A DNA stretch of 64,000 nt from contig JAVKTQ010000006.1 of the NCBI GenBank assembly GCA_031460455.1, positions 124,001 to 188,000 on the forward strand, in the 5' to 3' direction. Numbering within the stretch: position 1 is the first letter of the stretch; each line of letters begins with the position of its first letter. A model generated the notes under the pieces. It did not search any database and was not told where the DNA came from. It saw only the letters and a program-made list of their open reading frames with translations. The DNA is from Sporomusaceae bacterium (lineage in GTDB: Bacteria; Bacillota; Negativicutes; Sporomusales; UBA7701). The position numbers were made by a program, and so were the translations under genes. Of this stretch, positions 32,478 to 42,800 are shown one piece after another.

Positions 32478-33089
32478 GTGAAGGTTTTGATCGTTTATTA
32501 TTCTCTGTACGGCCATATCCACCGGATGGCCGAGGCGGTGGCCGAAGGGGTGCGGGAGGCGCCGGGAGCGGAGGCTGTGCTGCGCCGCGTCCCGGAGACG
32601 CTGAGCGCCGAGGTGCTGGCGAAAATGGGCGCTACCGAGGCGCAGAAGGGTATGGCCCATGTCCCGGTCTGCACGGTGGAGGAGCTGGCGGCGGCCGATG
32701 CCATCATTTTCGGCTCGCCGACCAGGTTCGGCAATATGTGCGGCCAGATGCGTCAGTTCCTCGACGCCACCGGCGGGCTGTGGGCGCAGGGCAAGCTGGT
32801 GGGCAAGGCGGGGAGCGTGTTCACGAGCAGCGGCACGCAGCACGGTGGCCAGGAGTCGACGCTGCTGAGTTTCCATATCACGCTGCTGCACCACGGGATG
32901 GTGATCGTGGGCCTGCCGTACAGCTATCAGGGGCAGACGACGGTCGCGGAGATTGCCGGCTGCTCGCCGTACGGAGCGTCGACGATCGCCGGCGGCGATG
33001 GCGGCCGGCAGCCGAGCGAGATCGAGCTGGCCGGCGCGCGTTACCAGGGCAGGCATGTGGCGACGATCGCCGCGAAGTTGATAAAGTAA
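32478..33089 (+). CDS. wrbA: NAD(P)H:quinone oxidoreductase, WrbA type
   Basis: This 203-residue flavodoxin-like FMN protein reduces quinones by two electrons, protecting against oxidative stress. It shows [22 protein letters not shown] (FMN phosphate loop, 3-24), [24 protein letters not shown] (about 78-101) and [36 protein letters not shown] (about 115-150), all WrbA signatures. It starts at GTG 32478 with TAAGGAGGCGATAAT upstream; the ATG two bases earlier is out of frame and hits a stop at once. Confidence 0.93.
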   Translation: MKVLIVYYSLYGHIHRMAEAVAEGVREAPGAEAVLRRVPETLSAEVLAKMGATEAQKGMAHVPVCTVEELAAADAIIFGSPTRFGNMCGQMRQFLDATGGLWAQGKLVGKAGSVFTSSGTQHGGQESTLLSFHITLLHHGMVIVGLPYSYQGQTTVAEIAGCSPYGASTIAGGDGGRQPSEIELAGARYQGRHVATIAAKLIK

Positions 33090-33102
33090 GAGAAAAAAGC
33101 AG

Positions 33103-33136
33103 CGGCCCGCCGGTTATGCCGGCGGGCCGGTTTTTT
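33103..33136 (+). terminator. Terminator after wrbA, possibly shared with convergent copA
   Basis: A perfect 11-bp stem CGGCCCGCCGG / CCGGCGGGCCG with a TTATG loop is followed by GTTTTTTG; AGAAAAAAG lies on the other side, giving a T-run for the opposite strand as well. Confidence 0.85.
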
Positions 33137-33193
33137 GATTTGTCTGTTCGTTACTGGTGTTGTGTGAGGGACCGTCAGACTATGGCTCCTAAG

Positions 33194-35572
33194 CTACAGC
33201 TTTACGCGCCGTAAGCGTAATGCGTTGGTGACGACCGAGACCGAGCTGAAGGCCATGGCGGCGCCGGCGAGGACCGGGGAGAGGTAGCCGGCGGCGGCGA
33301 CGGGGATGCCGACGATGTTGTAGGCAAGGGCCCAGAAGAGGTTTTGTTTGATGTTGGTCATGGTGGCCCGGCTGAGGCCGATGGCGGCGGCGATGCCGCG
33401 CAGGTCGCCGCGCATGAGGGTGACGTCGCCGGCTTCGATGGCGACGTCGGCGCCGGTGCCCATGGCGATGCCGACGTCGGCGGCGGCGAGGGCGGGAGCG
33501 TCGTTGATGCCGTCGCCGACCATGGCGACGATTTTGCCCTGGGAACGCAGGCGCTCGACCTGTTCGGCCTTGTTGGCGGGCAGGACTTCGGCCATGACGT
33601 GTCCGATGCCGACCTGGCGGGCGATGGCTTCGGCGGTGCGGCGGTTGTCGCCGGTTATCATCCACACTTCGAGGCCCATGGCGGTTAGAGCGGCGATGGC
33701 TTCACGCGAGGATTCCTTGACGGTGTCGGCGACGGCGACGAGGGCGGCGAGCCGGCCGTCGACGGCGGCGAACATGACGGTTTTGCCGGCGGCTTCGAGG
33801 TCTTCGACATTTTTCAGGCTGGCGGCGATATCGACGCCTTGTTCGTTCATGAGCCGGCGGGTGCCGACGGCGAGGTCTTTGCCGGCGACGGTGGCGGTGA
33901 CGCCCGCGCCGGGGACGGCTGCGAAGGCGGTCGGCTCTGGCGCCGGCAGGGCGACCCGCTCGGCGGCGCCGCGGACGATGGCGGCGGCCAGGGGGTGCTC
34001 GGAGGCTTTTTCCGCAGAGGCGATGAGGGCGAGGAGCTCGCTTTCGTCGCCGGCGAGGGCGACGAGGTCGGTGAGCTCGGGCTGGCCTTTGGTTACGGTG
34101 CCGGTTTTGTCGAGGATGACGGCGGTGAGCTGGTAGGTTTTTTCGAGGTGTTCGCCGCCTTTGAAGAGGATGCCGTTCTCGGCGCCGCGGCCGGTGCCGA
34201 CCATGATCGAGGTGGGGGTGGCAAGGCCGAGGGCGCAGGGGCAGGCGATGACGAGGACGGCGGTGGCGTTGAGGAGGGCGCGGGTGATGTCGCCGGGGGC
34301 AAGGAAGAGGTACCAGGCGGCGAAGGTGAGGACGGCGACGGCGATGACGGCGGGGACGAAGTAGCCGGAGATGACGTCGGCGATGCGCTGGATGGGGGCC
34401 TTGGAACCCTGGGCTTCTTCGACGACTTTGACGATCTGGGCGAGGGCGGTGTCTTTGCCGACTTTGTGGGCTTCGAAGCGGAAGGCGCCGTATTTGTTGA
34501 TGGTGGCGCCGTAGACTTTGTCGCCGGGTTTTTTGTCGACCGGCAGGCTTTCGCCGGTGAGCATGGCTTCGTCGACGGCTGAGTCGCCGGCGGTGACGAC
34601 GCCGTCGACAGGGATTTTTTCGCCGGGGCGGACGACGATGGTGTCGCCGACCCGCACTTCTTCGATGGGGATGTCCTCCTCCGCCCCGTCCCGCACGACG
34701 CGGGCGGTCTTGGCGGCAAGGCCCATCAGTTTGCGGATGGCTTCGGAGGTGCGGCCCTTGGCGTTGGCCTCCAATAGGCGGCCGAGGATGATGAGGGTGA
34801 TGAGGATGGCGGAGGTCTCGTAGTAGACAGCTTTGACGCCGGCAACGGTGTTGTAGAGGCTGAGGAGGAAGGCGGCGCTGGTGCCGAGGGCGACGAGGAC
34901 GGACATGTTGGCGCTGCCGTGGCGGAGGGCGCTGACGGAGTCGCGGTAGAACTGCCAGCCGGCGCCGAACTGGACGGGGGTGGCGAGGACAAGCTGGAAG
35001 TAGGGGTTGGCGAGCAGGGCGCTGTGGATTTTGAAGATGTCTAGCGCCATATGAAGGGCAAGGGGCAACGACAGGAGGGCGGAGATGATAAACAGCTTCT
35101 TCTGGCGGCCGATCTCGGCCTCGCGGGCGGCCCGCTCCCGGTCCTGGCCGGCCTGGCCTTCGGCGGCGGCGGCCTGGTAGCCGGCGTCACTGACGGCGGC
35201 GGCGACGGTGGCGGCGGATAGGTCGGGGCCGGCTTCGACGGTGAGCTTGCCGAGGGCGAAGTTGACGTTGGCGGCGACGACGCCGGGAAGCTTGCGGACG
35301 GCTTTTTCGACCCTGGCGGCGCAGGCGGCGCAGCTCATGCCGCCGACGGAAAACTCCAGCCGGCTTAAGGCGACGTCGTAGCCGAGGTCGCGGATTTTGG
35401 CTATTATATCGTCCGGCGTGACCGCCGCCCGGTCGTATTCGACGGTGAGGCGGCCGAGGGCGAAGTTGACATTGGCGGCGGCCACGCCGGGCATCGCCGC
35501 CACGCCTTTTTCGACGCGGGCGGCGCAGGCGGAGCAGGTCATGCCTGTGACGCTGTAGGTATCGCGGATCAA
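33194..35572 (-). CDS. copA: Copper-exporting P1B-type ATPase
   Basis: This 792-residue inner-membrane pump has two N-terminal heavy-metal-associated domains with [14 protein letters not shown] and [14 protein letters not shown] (about 9 and 77). Eight hydrophobic helices include the copper-site CPC in [13 protein letters not shown]. It also has the A-domain TGES ([11 protein letters not shown]), the phosphorylation motif [10 protein letters not shown], the nucleotide-binding SEHPLA and the hinge [16 protein letters not shown]; all catalytic motifs are intact. The TTG at 35572 is preferred as start because GAGGTGATC lies at proper spacing; a GTG at 35581 overlaps the csoR stop. It is co-transcribed with csoR and exports Cu(I). 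Confidence 0.93.
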   Translation of the reverse strand: MIRDTYSVTGMTCSACAARVEKGVAAMPGVAAANVNFALGRLTVEYDRAAVTPDDIIAKIRDLGYDVALSRLEFSVGGMSCAACAARVEKAVRKLPGVVAANVNFALGKLTVEAGPDLSAATVAAAVSDAGYQAAAAEGQAGQDRERAAREAEIGRQKKLFIISALLSLPLALHMALDIFKIHSALLANPYFQLVLATPVQFGAGWQFYRDSVSALRHGSANMSVLVALGTSAAFLLSLYNTVAGVKAVYYETSAILITLIILGRLLEANAKGRTSEAIRKLMGLAAKTARVVRDGAEEDIPIEEVRVGDTIVVRPGEKIPVDGVVTAGDSAVDEAMLTGESLPVDKKPGDKVYGATINKYGAFRFEAHKVGKDTALAQIVKVVEEAQGSKAPIQRIADVISGYFVPAVIAVAVLTFAAWYLFLAPGDITRALLNATAVLVIACPCALGLATPTSIMVGTGRGAENGILFKGGEHLEKTYQLTAVILDKTGTVTKGQPELTDLVALAGDESELLALIASAEKASEHPLAAAIVRGAAERVALPAPEPTAFAAVPGAGVTATVAGKDLAVGTRRLMNEQGVDIAASLKNVEDLEAAGKTVMFAAVDGRLAALVAVADTVKESSREAIAALTAMGLEVWMITGDNRRTAEAIARQVGIGHVMAEVLPANKAEQVERLRSQGKIVAMVGDGINDAPALAAADVGIAMGTGADVAIEAGDVTLMRGDLRGIAAAIGLSRATMTNIKQNLFWALAYNIVGIPVAAAGYLSPVLAGAAMAFSSVSVVTNALRLRRVKL

Positions 35573-35577
35573 TGTGA

Positions 35578-35847
35578 TCACCTCACAAATTTTTTCACGG
35601 CGTCGACGAGTTCGTCGACCGACTTGTCGTCGCCGCGCTGAACGGCGTCGACGACGCACCCTTTGGCGTGGTCTTCGAGGATGAGCAGGCCGACCCTGGT
35701 GAGGGCGGCGCGGGCCGCCTGAACCTGGATGAGGACGTCGATGCAGTAGCGGTCGGCGGCGATCATCTTGCCGATACCCCTTACCTGTCCCTCGATGCGG
35801 CTGATCTGGGCCAGGAGCTTGTCCTGTTCGCTTTGTGTTCTCCGCAT
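35578..35847 (-). CDS. csoR: Copper-sensing transcriptional repressor CsoR
   Basis: This 89-residue all-helical repressor shows the C-H-C copper-binding triad of CsoR (Cys in [14 protein letters not shown], then His and Cys in [13 protein letters not shown]). It opens with the family's [19 protein letters not shown] helix. Cu(I) binding releases it from DNA. A near-perfect palindromic operator lies in its own promoter, so it autoregulates csoR-copA. Its stop overlaps the leader of copA. Confidence 0.94.
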   Translation of the reverse strand: MRRTQSEQDKLLAQISRIEGQVRGIGKMIAADRYCIDVLIQVQAARAALTRVGLLILEDHAKGCVVDAVQRGDDKSVDELVDAVKKFVR

Positions 35848-35863
35848 TGCTGCCTCCTATACC

Positions 35864-35880
35864 ATACCCTGGTAGGGTAT
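35864..35880. promoter_or_regulatory. CsoR operator
   Basis: The palindrome ATACCCTGGTAGGGTAT (7-bp perfect arms, 3-base centre) matches the known CsoR site type (TACCC...GGGTA). It lies just downstream of the csoR -10 box and 17 bases upstream of its start. Confidence 0.85.
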
Positions 35881-35889
35881 TATGACTTT

Positions 35890-35918
35890 ATCATAGCTCT
35901 TTCCCGCCCCTGCGTCAA
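35890..35918 (-). promoter_or_regulatory. Promoter of csoR-copA
   Basis: On the minus strand TTGACG (35913-35918) and TATGAT (35890-35895) are separated by exactly 17 bases, with the CsoR operator covering the transcription start. Confidence 0.8.
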
Positions 35919-36064
35919 TACCGCAATATCTTGTGCCTTATATAACACCTTGAATAAAAAAAATACAAATTAAGGCAATATTTGGCATTGAACTGGGAGG
36001 TATTTGTCGTCGTCTGTCTAATATAAATTACCGGAGAATTACCCTTCCATTTCCGGAGGTAAGC

Positions 36065-38071
36065 ATGGAGAAAGCTAAAAAACACGCCCCAGCCGAGCTG
36101 GCGGTGCCGAGGCCTTTTTTTACCCCTTCCGATTTCGTGGTCTTCAACCAGGCCAACGAAGCCATCCTGCTCCATCACATCGGCACCGGCGCGATTGTCA
36201 CCATGAACGACAAAGCGCGCGAGATGTTCGGCTACGCGCCCGACGATGTCCGCAACCTCGGCATTGTGACGATGCCGCCGGGGGAATACCCATATACTGC
36301 CGAGGAGGCGCAGCGCCGTTTCCGGGAGGCGGCGGCGGGAACCCCCCAGCTGGTGGAGTGGAAAGCTAAGAATAAGTCGGGCCGCGATTTCTGGGTCGAG
36401 GGCTTTCTTAAGAAGATCAACATCGGCGAGCACGAGTTCGTGATGGCGATCTTCCGCGATATCACCCGCCGCAAGCTGTCGGAGCAGCGCCTGCTTCTCG
36501 AGCACGGCAACCTGACGCTGCTTAAGGATTCTTTTCTGGAGGTGCTGGACAAGCTCGACGAGAGCGATTTGCTCGTCGCCCTCGCCCACCGCGCCGGCGC
36601 CCTGGTGGACGCGCCTTACGGTTTTATCTATCTATACAATGAGGCGGCCGGAGCGCTGGAACTGAAGGTGCCGGAGGTCGGCGGACCGCTGAGCCCGACG
36701 GTGACGCCGGGCGAAGGCCTGGTGGGCAGGGTTTGGCAGACGGGCGAGCCGGCGGTCGAACAGAAACTGCGGCTGCTGGCCGTCGACCCCGAGGAGGGCC
36801 GGGAGGCCGAACCGGCGACGGTGGCGGTGCCGCTGAAGCGGGGCTCGCAGGTTATGGGCGTGTTGGGCCTCTATTCGCCGGATGAGGATTTTCATTTCCG
36901 CGAGGATGAGATTTCCCTGCTGGCGAGATTCGCCGACCTGGCGGCGGTGGCGTTCGCCAATGCCGCCGAGCACGGTACGCTGCGCCGGGGACTGGCGGCG
37001 AGCAAGGCCGCGGAGAATGCCCTGCGCCAGAGCGAGGAACGCTACCGGATGCTGTTCAACAGTATCCACGACATAATTTTCATTGCCGAGATAAGTCCGG
37101 ACTGCCAGCCGGGCCTGATTATCGACGCCAACGAGACGGCCTGCGAGCGCCTGGGCTACAGCCGCGAGGAGCTGCTGCAGCGGACGCCGGCCGATATCGT
37201 GCCCCTGGAGTATCGCGGCGATGTCCGCGAGAAAATCGAGCTGCTTTACGCCCAGAAGCACACGCTAAGCGAGAGCGCGTATATAACGAGCGAAGATCAG
37301 ACCATCCCGGTGGAGGTCAATTCCCACCTCATCCAGCTCGACGACCGGCCCTGCATGGTGTGCATCTCACATGATATCAGCGAGCGCAAACGGGTGGAGA
37401 AGGAGATCGCCCGCCTCGACCGCCTCAACCTGATCGGGTCGATGGCGGCCGGGATCGGCCACGAGATCCGCAACCCGCTGACGACTGTCCGCGGTTTTCT
37501 CCAGATGCTGAGCATCAAGCCGGACTTCGCCAACCACAGCAGCCATTTCAACTTGATGATCCAGGAGCTCGACCGGGCCAATGCGATCATTACCGAGTTT
37601 CTCTCCCTGGCCAAGAATAAAGCCGTGGACCTTCGGGCGGGCAACCTCAACGATATTATCGCGATGCTGCTGCCCCTGCTTGAAGCCGGCGCCATCCTCT
37701 ATAACAAGACGGTCAAGACCGAGCTGGCGGACATTCCCGAAATTGCCCTGGACGAGAAGGAGATCCGCCAGCTGATCATCAATCTGGTGCGCAACGGCCT
37801 CGATGCCATGCCGCCCGGCGGGGTGCTGACCATCAGGACGTCCTGCGCCGACGACCGGATCACTTTGGCGGTGCAGGATCAGGGCAAAGGTATCCCGGCC
37901 GATCTGGCCGACAAGATCGGCACGCCGTTCTTCACCACCAAGGATTTCGGGGTGGGGCTAGGGCTGGCGGTGTGTTACAGTATCGCCGCCCGTCACAACG
38001 CCGCCATTTCGTTCGACAGCGGGGCGTGCGGGACGACGTTCACGGTGGCTTTCCCCATGCTGCGGGAGTAG
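36065..38071 (+). CDS. PAS-GAF-PAS sensor histidine kinase (sporulation-kinase-like)
   Basis: This 668-residue soluble kinase has PAS1 at about 25-140 (NEAILLHHIGTGAIVTMNDKAREMFGY...DITRRK) and GAF at about 155-310 (LLVALAHRAGALVDAPYGFIYLY...EGLVGRVWQTGEP). PAS2 is at about 325-455, a HisKA domain carries GIGHEIRNPLTTVRGFLQML, and a HATPase has NLVRNGLDAMPPGG, DQGKGIP and FFTTKDFGVGLGLAVC. The GHEIRNPLT.VRGFLQ wording is typical of Bacillus/Clostridia kinases feeding the Spo0A phosphorelay. No regulator is adjacent on the same strand, which suits an orphan phosphorelay kinase. The ATG follows CCGGAGGTAAGC. Confidence 0.9.
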   Translation: MEKAKKHAPAELAVPRPFFTPSDFVVFNQANEAILLHHIGTGAIVTMNDKAREMFGYAPDDVRNLGIVTMPPGEYPYTAEEAQRRFREAAAGTPQLVEWKAKNKSGRDFWVEGFLKKINIGEHEFVMAIFRDITRRKLSEQRLLLEHGNLTLLKDSFLEVLDKLDESDLLVALAHRAGALVDAPYGFIYLYNEAAGALELKVPEVGGPLSPTVTPGEGLVGRVWQTGEPAVEQKLRLLAVDPEEGREAEPATVAVPLKRGSQVMGVLGLYSPDEDFHFREDEISLLARFADLAAVAFANAAEHGTLRRGLAASKAAENALRQSEERYRMLFNSIHDIIFIAEISPDCQPGLIIDANETACERLGYSREELLQRTPADIVPLEYRGDVREKIELLYAQKHTLSESAYITSEDQTIPVEVNSHLIQLDDRPCMVCISHDISERKRVEKEIARLDRLNLIGSMAAGIGHEIRNPLTTVRGFLQMLSIKPDFANHSSHFNLMIQELDRANAIITEFLSLAKNKAVDLRAGNLNDIIAMLLPLLEAGAILYNKTVKTELADIPEIALDEKEIRQLIINLVRNGLDAMPPGGVLTIRTSCADDRITLAVQDQGKGIPADLADKIGTPFFTTKDFGVGLGLAVCYSIAARHNAAISFDSGACGTTFTVAFPMLRE

Positions 38072-38078
38072 GGAACCA

Positions 38079-38113
38079 AAAAGAGCACGGATAATAATCC
38101 GTGCTCTTTTTTT
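38079..38113. terminator. Bidirectional terminator between the kinase and the small Cys protein
   Basis: A perfect 13-bp stem (AAGAGCACGGATx/ATCCGTGCTCTT) is flanked by A-run and T-run, serving the kinase on the plus strand and the small gene on the minus strand. Confidence 0.85.
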
Positions 38114-38114
38114 G

Positions 38115-38258
38115 TTACAGATCGTCGCCGCTGACTGTTTCGGTGCCTTCCACGCACCGGAAGGCGCAGGAATCGCAGTCGGGTTCGTTGCCGACGTCGA
38201 GGAATTCCTGCCGGCCGGCTAAGTTTTTGCCGTTCCAAAATGTATAGGTGTCCGCCAT
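38115..38258 (-). CDS. Small cysteine-containing hypothetical protein
   Basis: This short frame encodes 47 residues beginning MADTYTFWNGKNLAGRQEFL with a C-terminal CDSCAFRCVEG motif (three Cys plus acidic residues). The start has GGAGGTGGCATC at ideal spacing and the stop abuts a terminator, so expression is likely. The CxxCxxxC spacing could bind a metal or an Fe-S cluster. I recognise no family. It lies just downstream of the kinase and upstream of the NtrC-type regulator gene, in the same direction as the latter. Confidence 0.6.
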   Translation of the reverse strand: MADTYTFWNGKNLAGRQEFLDVGNEPDCDSCAFRCVEGTETVSGDDL

Positions 38259-38312
38259 GATGCCACCTCCGACGATTATTATGATGTTAGTTTTCGTCGG
38301 GGGCGGTTGTTA

Positions 38313-39803
38313 TTATTCGGCATCGCTGCGCGGGGCGTTTGTGGTTTTCTTTTTTGTCAGGCGGCAGTACAGGGAGCGGCGCGATATGCCGAGGTAGCGG
38401 GCGGCGGCGGTCTTGTTGCCGCGGCAGAGGGTCATGGCCTGCCGGACGATGCGGTCGACGTAGTCTTCGAGGCTGAAGCCGGCGGCCGGCAGGACGAATT
38501 CGGCGGGGTTGAGCGCCGGGCCCGTCGCGGCGGCTTCGCGGCTTAGGCTCAGGGGAGGGAGGCCGGTGGCGAGGCCGCCGAGGTGGGCGGGTTTGACGAC
38601 GGCGTCGTCGTGCATGAAGGCCACCCATTCCATGGTGTTGCGCAGTTCGCGGACATTGCCCGGCCAGTCGTAGGCGAGCAGCAGTTCGGCGGCGGCCGGG
38701 TCGATTTTTTTGAAGCGGCGTCCTTTGAGGACGGCGAATTGGTGGAGGAAGAGTTCGGCGAGGGGCAGTATCTCTTCGCGGCGCTGCCTGAGGGGCGGGA
38801 TGGCGATGTGACCGACTTTGAGACGGTAGAAGAGGTCTTTGCGGAAGGTTCCCCGCTCGACCCGCTGTCCGAGGTCGGCGTTGGTGGCGCAGATTATGCG
38901 CACGTCGGCGGGCACTTTTTTAAGGCCGCCCACGCGGTAGAATTCTTTTTCCTGGATGACTCTGAGCAGCTTGCCCTGCAGGTCGAGGGGGATTTCGCCG
39001 ACTTCGTCGAGGAGGACGGTGCCGCCTCGGGCGAGGTCGAGTTTGCCTTTTTGGCCCCGGGTGAGACCGCCGGTGAAGGCGCCGGGCTCGTAGCCGAACA
39101 GTTCGCTTTCGAAGAGGCTGCCGGTGAGGGCGGCGCAGTTGATGTCGACGAGCGGGGCGGGGTCTTTGCAGTCGCCGTAGTGGATGATGCGGGCGATGAT
39201 TTCTTTGCCGGTGCCTGTTTCGCCTTCGATGAGCACCGGCATCGACCGATCCTGGTGGTATCTGGCGGCTTGGGCGGCGATACGCTGCATTGCGGGGGCG
39301 AAGAAGGCGATGTTGTCGAGGCCGGCCGCCTGGCTGGCGAGTTTTTTCAGCCGCGTGAGTTCCCGTTGCGCCTCTGCGGTGGCGGCCCGCACTTCGTCGC
39401 TGAAGCGGCGGGTGAGCGCCCGGTTTTCGCGGAGGAGGGACTGGTGTTCGGCGATGCGCTCGGTGATGGCGGCAAGCTCGGCGACGCTGATGGGTTTGAG
39501 GAGGTAGTCGTAGGCGCCGGCCCGCAGGGCTTCGATGGCGGTGACCATGTCGCCGTGGCCGGTGAAGAGGACGATGTCGCACGCTTTTTCGCCGCCAGAG
39601 GCTTTGATGCGTTTGAGGAGTTCGATTCCCGACATGCGCGGCATTTTGATGTCGGACAGCACCATGGGGAAGTCGCCGGCGGCGAACAGGGCGAGGGCTT
39701 GGTCGCCGTCGCCGCATTCGGTGATCTGGTGGCCGAGCTCGCGCAGGAAGTCGGCCACTCCGGCCCGGCTGTCGCGGTCGTCTTCGACGAGGAGGATGTT
39801 CAT
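38313..39803 (-). CDS. NtrC-family sigma54-dependent response regulator
   Basis: This 496-residue regulator has a receiver domain (1-115; Asp in MVLSDIKMPRMSG, K in YLLKPI). An AAA+ sigma54-interaction domain (about 160-400) includes Walker A GETGTGKE, the GAFTGG loop that contacts sigma54 (FGYEPGAFTGGLTRGQKGKL), Walker B GGTVLLDEVGEI and DWPGNVRELRN. A Fis-type helix-turn-helix follows (NKTAAARYLGISRRSLYCRL, about 465-485). The partner kinase is the upstream gene, overlapping by four bases. Its target promoters would need a -24/-12 element; none was found nearby. Confidence 0.93.
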   Translation of the reverse strand: MNILLVEDDRDSRAGVADFLRELGHQITECGDGDQALALFAAGDFPMVLSDIKMPRMSGIELLKRIKASGGEKACDIVLFTGHGDMVTAIEALRAGAYDYLLKPISVAELAAITERIAEHQSLLRENRALTRRFSDEVRAATAEAQRELTRLKKLASQAAGLDNIAFFAPAMQRIAAQAARYHQDRSMPVLIEGETGTGKEIIARIIHYGDCKDPAPLVDINCAALTGSLFESELFGYEPGAFTGGLTRGQKGKLDLARGGTVLLDEVGEIPLDLQGKLLRVIQEKEFYRVGGLKKVPADVRIICATNADLGQRVERGTFRKDLFYRLKVGHIAIPPLRQRREEILPLAELFLHQFAVLKGRRFKKIDPAAAELLLAYDWPGNVRELRNTMEWVAFMHDDAVVKPAHLGGLATGLPPLSLSREAAATGPALNPAEFVLPAAGFSLEDYVDRIVRQAMTLCRGNKTAAARYLGISRRSLYCRLTKKKTTNAPRSDAE

Positions 39804-42800
39804 GCCTGTTCTTCCCCTTTCCCCTGCCCTTCTTCGGCCGGGAAGGTAATGCGGAGGGCGGCTCCCCGGTTTTGGCGCGCGCTTTTGATGGTTATCCGCC
39901 CGCCACTGGCGGCGACGATGGAGTGAACAATCGAGAGACCGAGCCCCATGCCTTCGCCGGCGGGTTTGGTGGTGAAGAACGGTTCGAAGACTTTTCCTTT
40001 GATTTTGCTGCTGATCCCCGGCCCGTTGTCGCTGATTTCCAGGAATACCTCGCCTTTCTGCCAGCCGGAGACGATGGCGATGGTTTTATCCGGCTTGTCG
40101 ACGGTGTCGAGGGATTGCATGGCGTTGACGAGGAGGTTGATGATGACTTCTTCGAGTTGGGTGTTGTTGACGGTTACGGGGGGCAGGTCGGCGGCGAGCC
40201 GCTTTCTTATGTCGATGGCGTGGGCGGCCAGCTGGGAGCCGATCAGGGACAGCGCTTCTTCGACGGCGGTGTTGATGTCGCAGGATTCGGGGTCGCCGCG
40301 CTGGCTGCTGCGGACGAAGAAGCGCATGTGTTTGATGATGTTGTCGATGCGGTCGGCCTGCTTGGATATTTTGCCGATGTTTTCCATGATTTTGGCGAGA
40401 GCGGGGGTTTTGCCCTGGTTGTGCCAGTAGAGCATGCCGTCGGCGGTGACTTTGAGCGAGTTGAGTGGTTGGTTGATTTCGTGGGCAATGCCGGCCGCCA
40501 TTATACCGAGCGAGCTTAGGCGCTCTGCTCTGGCGACCGCCTCCCTGGCTGCGAGCATTTCCTGCTCGGCCTGGCGGCGCCGGGTGACGTCGTGGAGGAT
40601 GGTGAGGAAGTTGGCGAGTTCGCCGTTCTCGTCGCGCACCGGTGTGACCGACATTTCGGCGGTGTAGAAGCTGCCGCCCCGGTGGCGGCTGGTTATCTCT
40701 CCCTGCCAGGCCCGCCCGGCGAGGATGTGCTGCCAGAGGTTGAGGTAGAAGGTCTTGGCGTCGGCGACGGCGAAGATGCTGCGGACGTTTTTGCCGAGAA
40801 CGCCGGCGGCGGCCAGCCCGGTGAGGCTGAGGAAGGCCGGGTTGACCCACTGGATGGCGCCGGTCCGGTCGGTTATGATGACGGCGTTGACCGCGGATTC
40901 GAGCCCGGTGGTGAGCAGTTTGAGCCGTTGGCGGCTGGTGGTGGCGTGGATGGCGAGGGCGATTTGCTCGGCGAAGTTGGTGAGGTGGACGATGGTCCGC
41001 TTTGTCCAGAATTCCCGGTCGGCGGTGTAGATGGTCAGCGCTCCGAGGATGAGGCCGCTGACTCTGAGGGGGAAGGCGGCGCCGGAGAGGGCGCCGCGCT
41101 GCGCCAGCCGGTCCCGCCAGGGGAGCATGCAGGGGTCGTCGACGCCGGCGAGCTGGAATTTGCCGGTGCGGATGGCGGCGCCGGTGGGACCGTGGCCTGC
41201 GGGGCAGTCGTCCCAGCGCACGTCCCCGTGCCTGATACATTCCAAGGCTTCTTCGCCGGCGGCGGACATCCGGACAGAACCGTCGGGGTCCTTGCGCCCG
41301 ACCCACAGCAGGCTGACGCCGAAGATGGCCATTATCTGTTCGCAGGCGAGGGTGAGGATGTCTTCGAGCGGCTGCTCTTCGAGCACTTTTACGGCGATGT
41401 CGAGGAGGAGCAGGTCGCAGGCTTCCGAGCGCCGGCGCTCGGTGATGTCGCGGACGATGAGGAGAACGTCGCGTTCGCCGGCTTTGGTGACGCGGGCTTC
41501 GTAGTAGGTCGTGGCGGCGCCTGTTTTGCGGTAGTATTCGAATATCCGCACCGGGTCGCCGGCGATGACTTGTCCGATGGCATCCATGGCCGGTTTGACG
41601 AGGTGGGCGGGCAGAAAGCGGGCAATGCTGCAGCCGACCGATGCGGGCGCGGGCAGGCCGGGCTGGCGGCCTGACGGCTTGGTGTCGAGGATGAGGCCGT
41701 CGGCGCCGACATGGTAGAGGATGTCGGGAACGGAGGCGAGGATGGCCTTGTTTTCGGCTTCGCTGGCTGCCTGGGCCGTTTGGGCCTGGCAGCGGAGGAT
41801 GGCGCCGAGGATGACTTCGCCGACGAGTTTGGGGAGCAGGATGTCTTCTTCGCGCCAGGCCTTCTCTTTCCTGAGGGAGTGGAGGCCAAGGATGCCGAGG
41901 ATGTTGTCCCCGCTGACGAGCGGCACGGCAACGAGCGATTTTATTCCCGCCGCCGCCAGCATTTCCCGCTCTTGTCCTGCAGGCACGGCGTTGAGGCGGG
42001 TGATGTGCAGCCGGCCCTTTTCCCGTATTTCCCGAAAAAGCCAGGATTGGGCGGCGATGGCTATGACCGGTTTCCCGTCGCCATGGGGCCGCACGCCGTC
42101 GCTGTTCCAGCTGTATGCGAGGCGGGCCTCGCTGCCGTCTTCGGAGTTGAAGTATATATAGGCGCGGTCGGCGCCTGTGAAGCGGCCGATCTCTTCGAGC
42201 GCCGAGCCGACGGCGGTGTCGAGGCCGGGCGGGCTGACGCCGACGAATCTGGCGGAGATGGCGGCCAGCAGTTTTTCGTAATCGACCTGGTGGCGGAGGG
42301 CTTGTTCGAGCTGACGGTGGGCGGTGACGTCGGCGCAGGAGCCGATGTAGCCGGCGAAGCCTTCTCGCTGCCAGCGGGGCGTGAATACGGCCATTATCCA
42401 GCGGTAGCCGCCGCCGGCGTGGCGCAGCCTGAATTCGTGCCGGAAGGCGACATGGCGCGCGTAGGCCGCCTTTTGCCGGGCGTCGAAGGCCGGGCGATCT
42501 TCGGGATGGACGAGTTCGAGCCAGCCCTGGCCGCTGAGGGCGGCGAGCGGCCGGCCGGTAAATCCGGACCAGGTCTGGTTGAAGAATACGGGGTCGCCGT
42601 CGCTGCCGGTGACGATGAGGAGCACGGGGGCATGGTCGGCGAGGTTGCGGAACCGCTGTTCGCTTTCCTGCAGCCGGACGGTCGGCCCCTGCCCGAGGAT
42701 GGCGTCGATGGTGCGGCTGAATACCCGCCCGTAGAAACAGTCGAGGATGAGGACGAACAGCAGGGCGGCGCCAAGGGCGATTTCCCGGTAAGCGGCGTAC

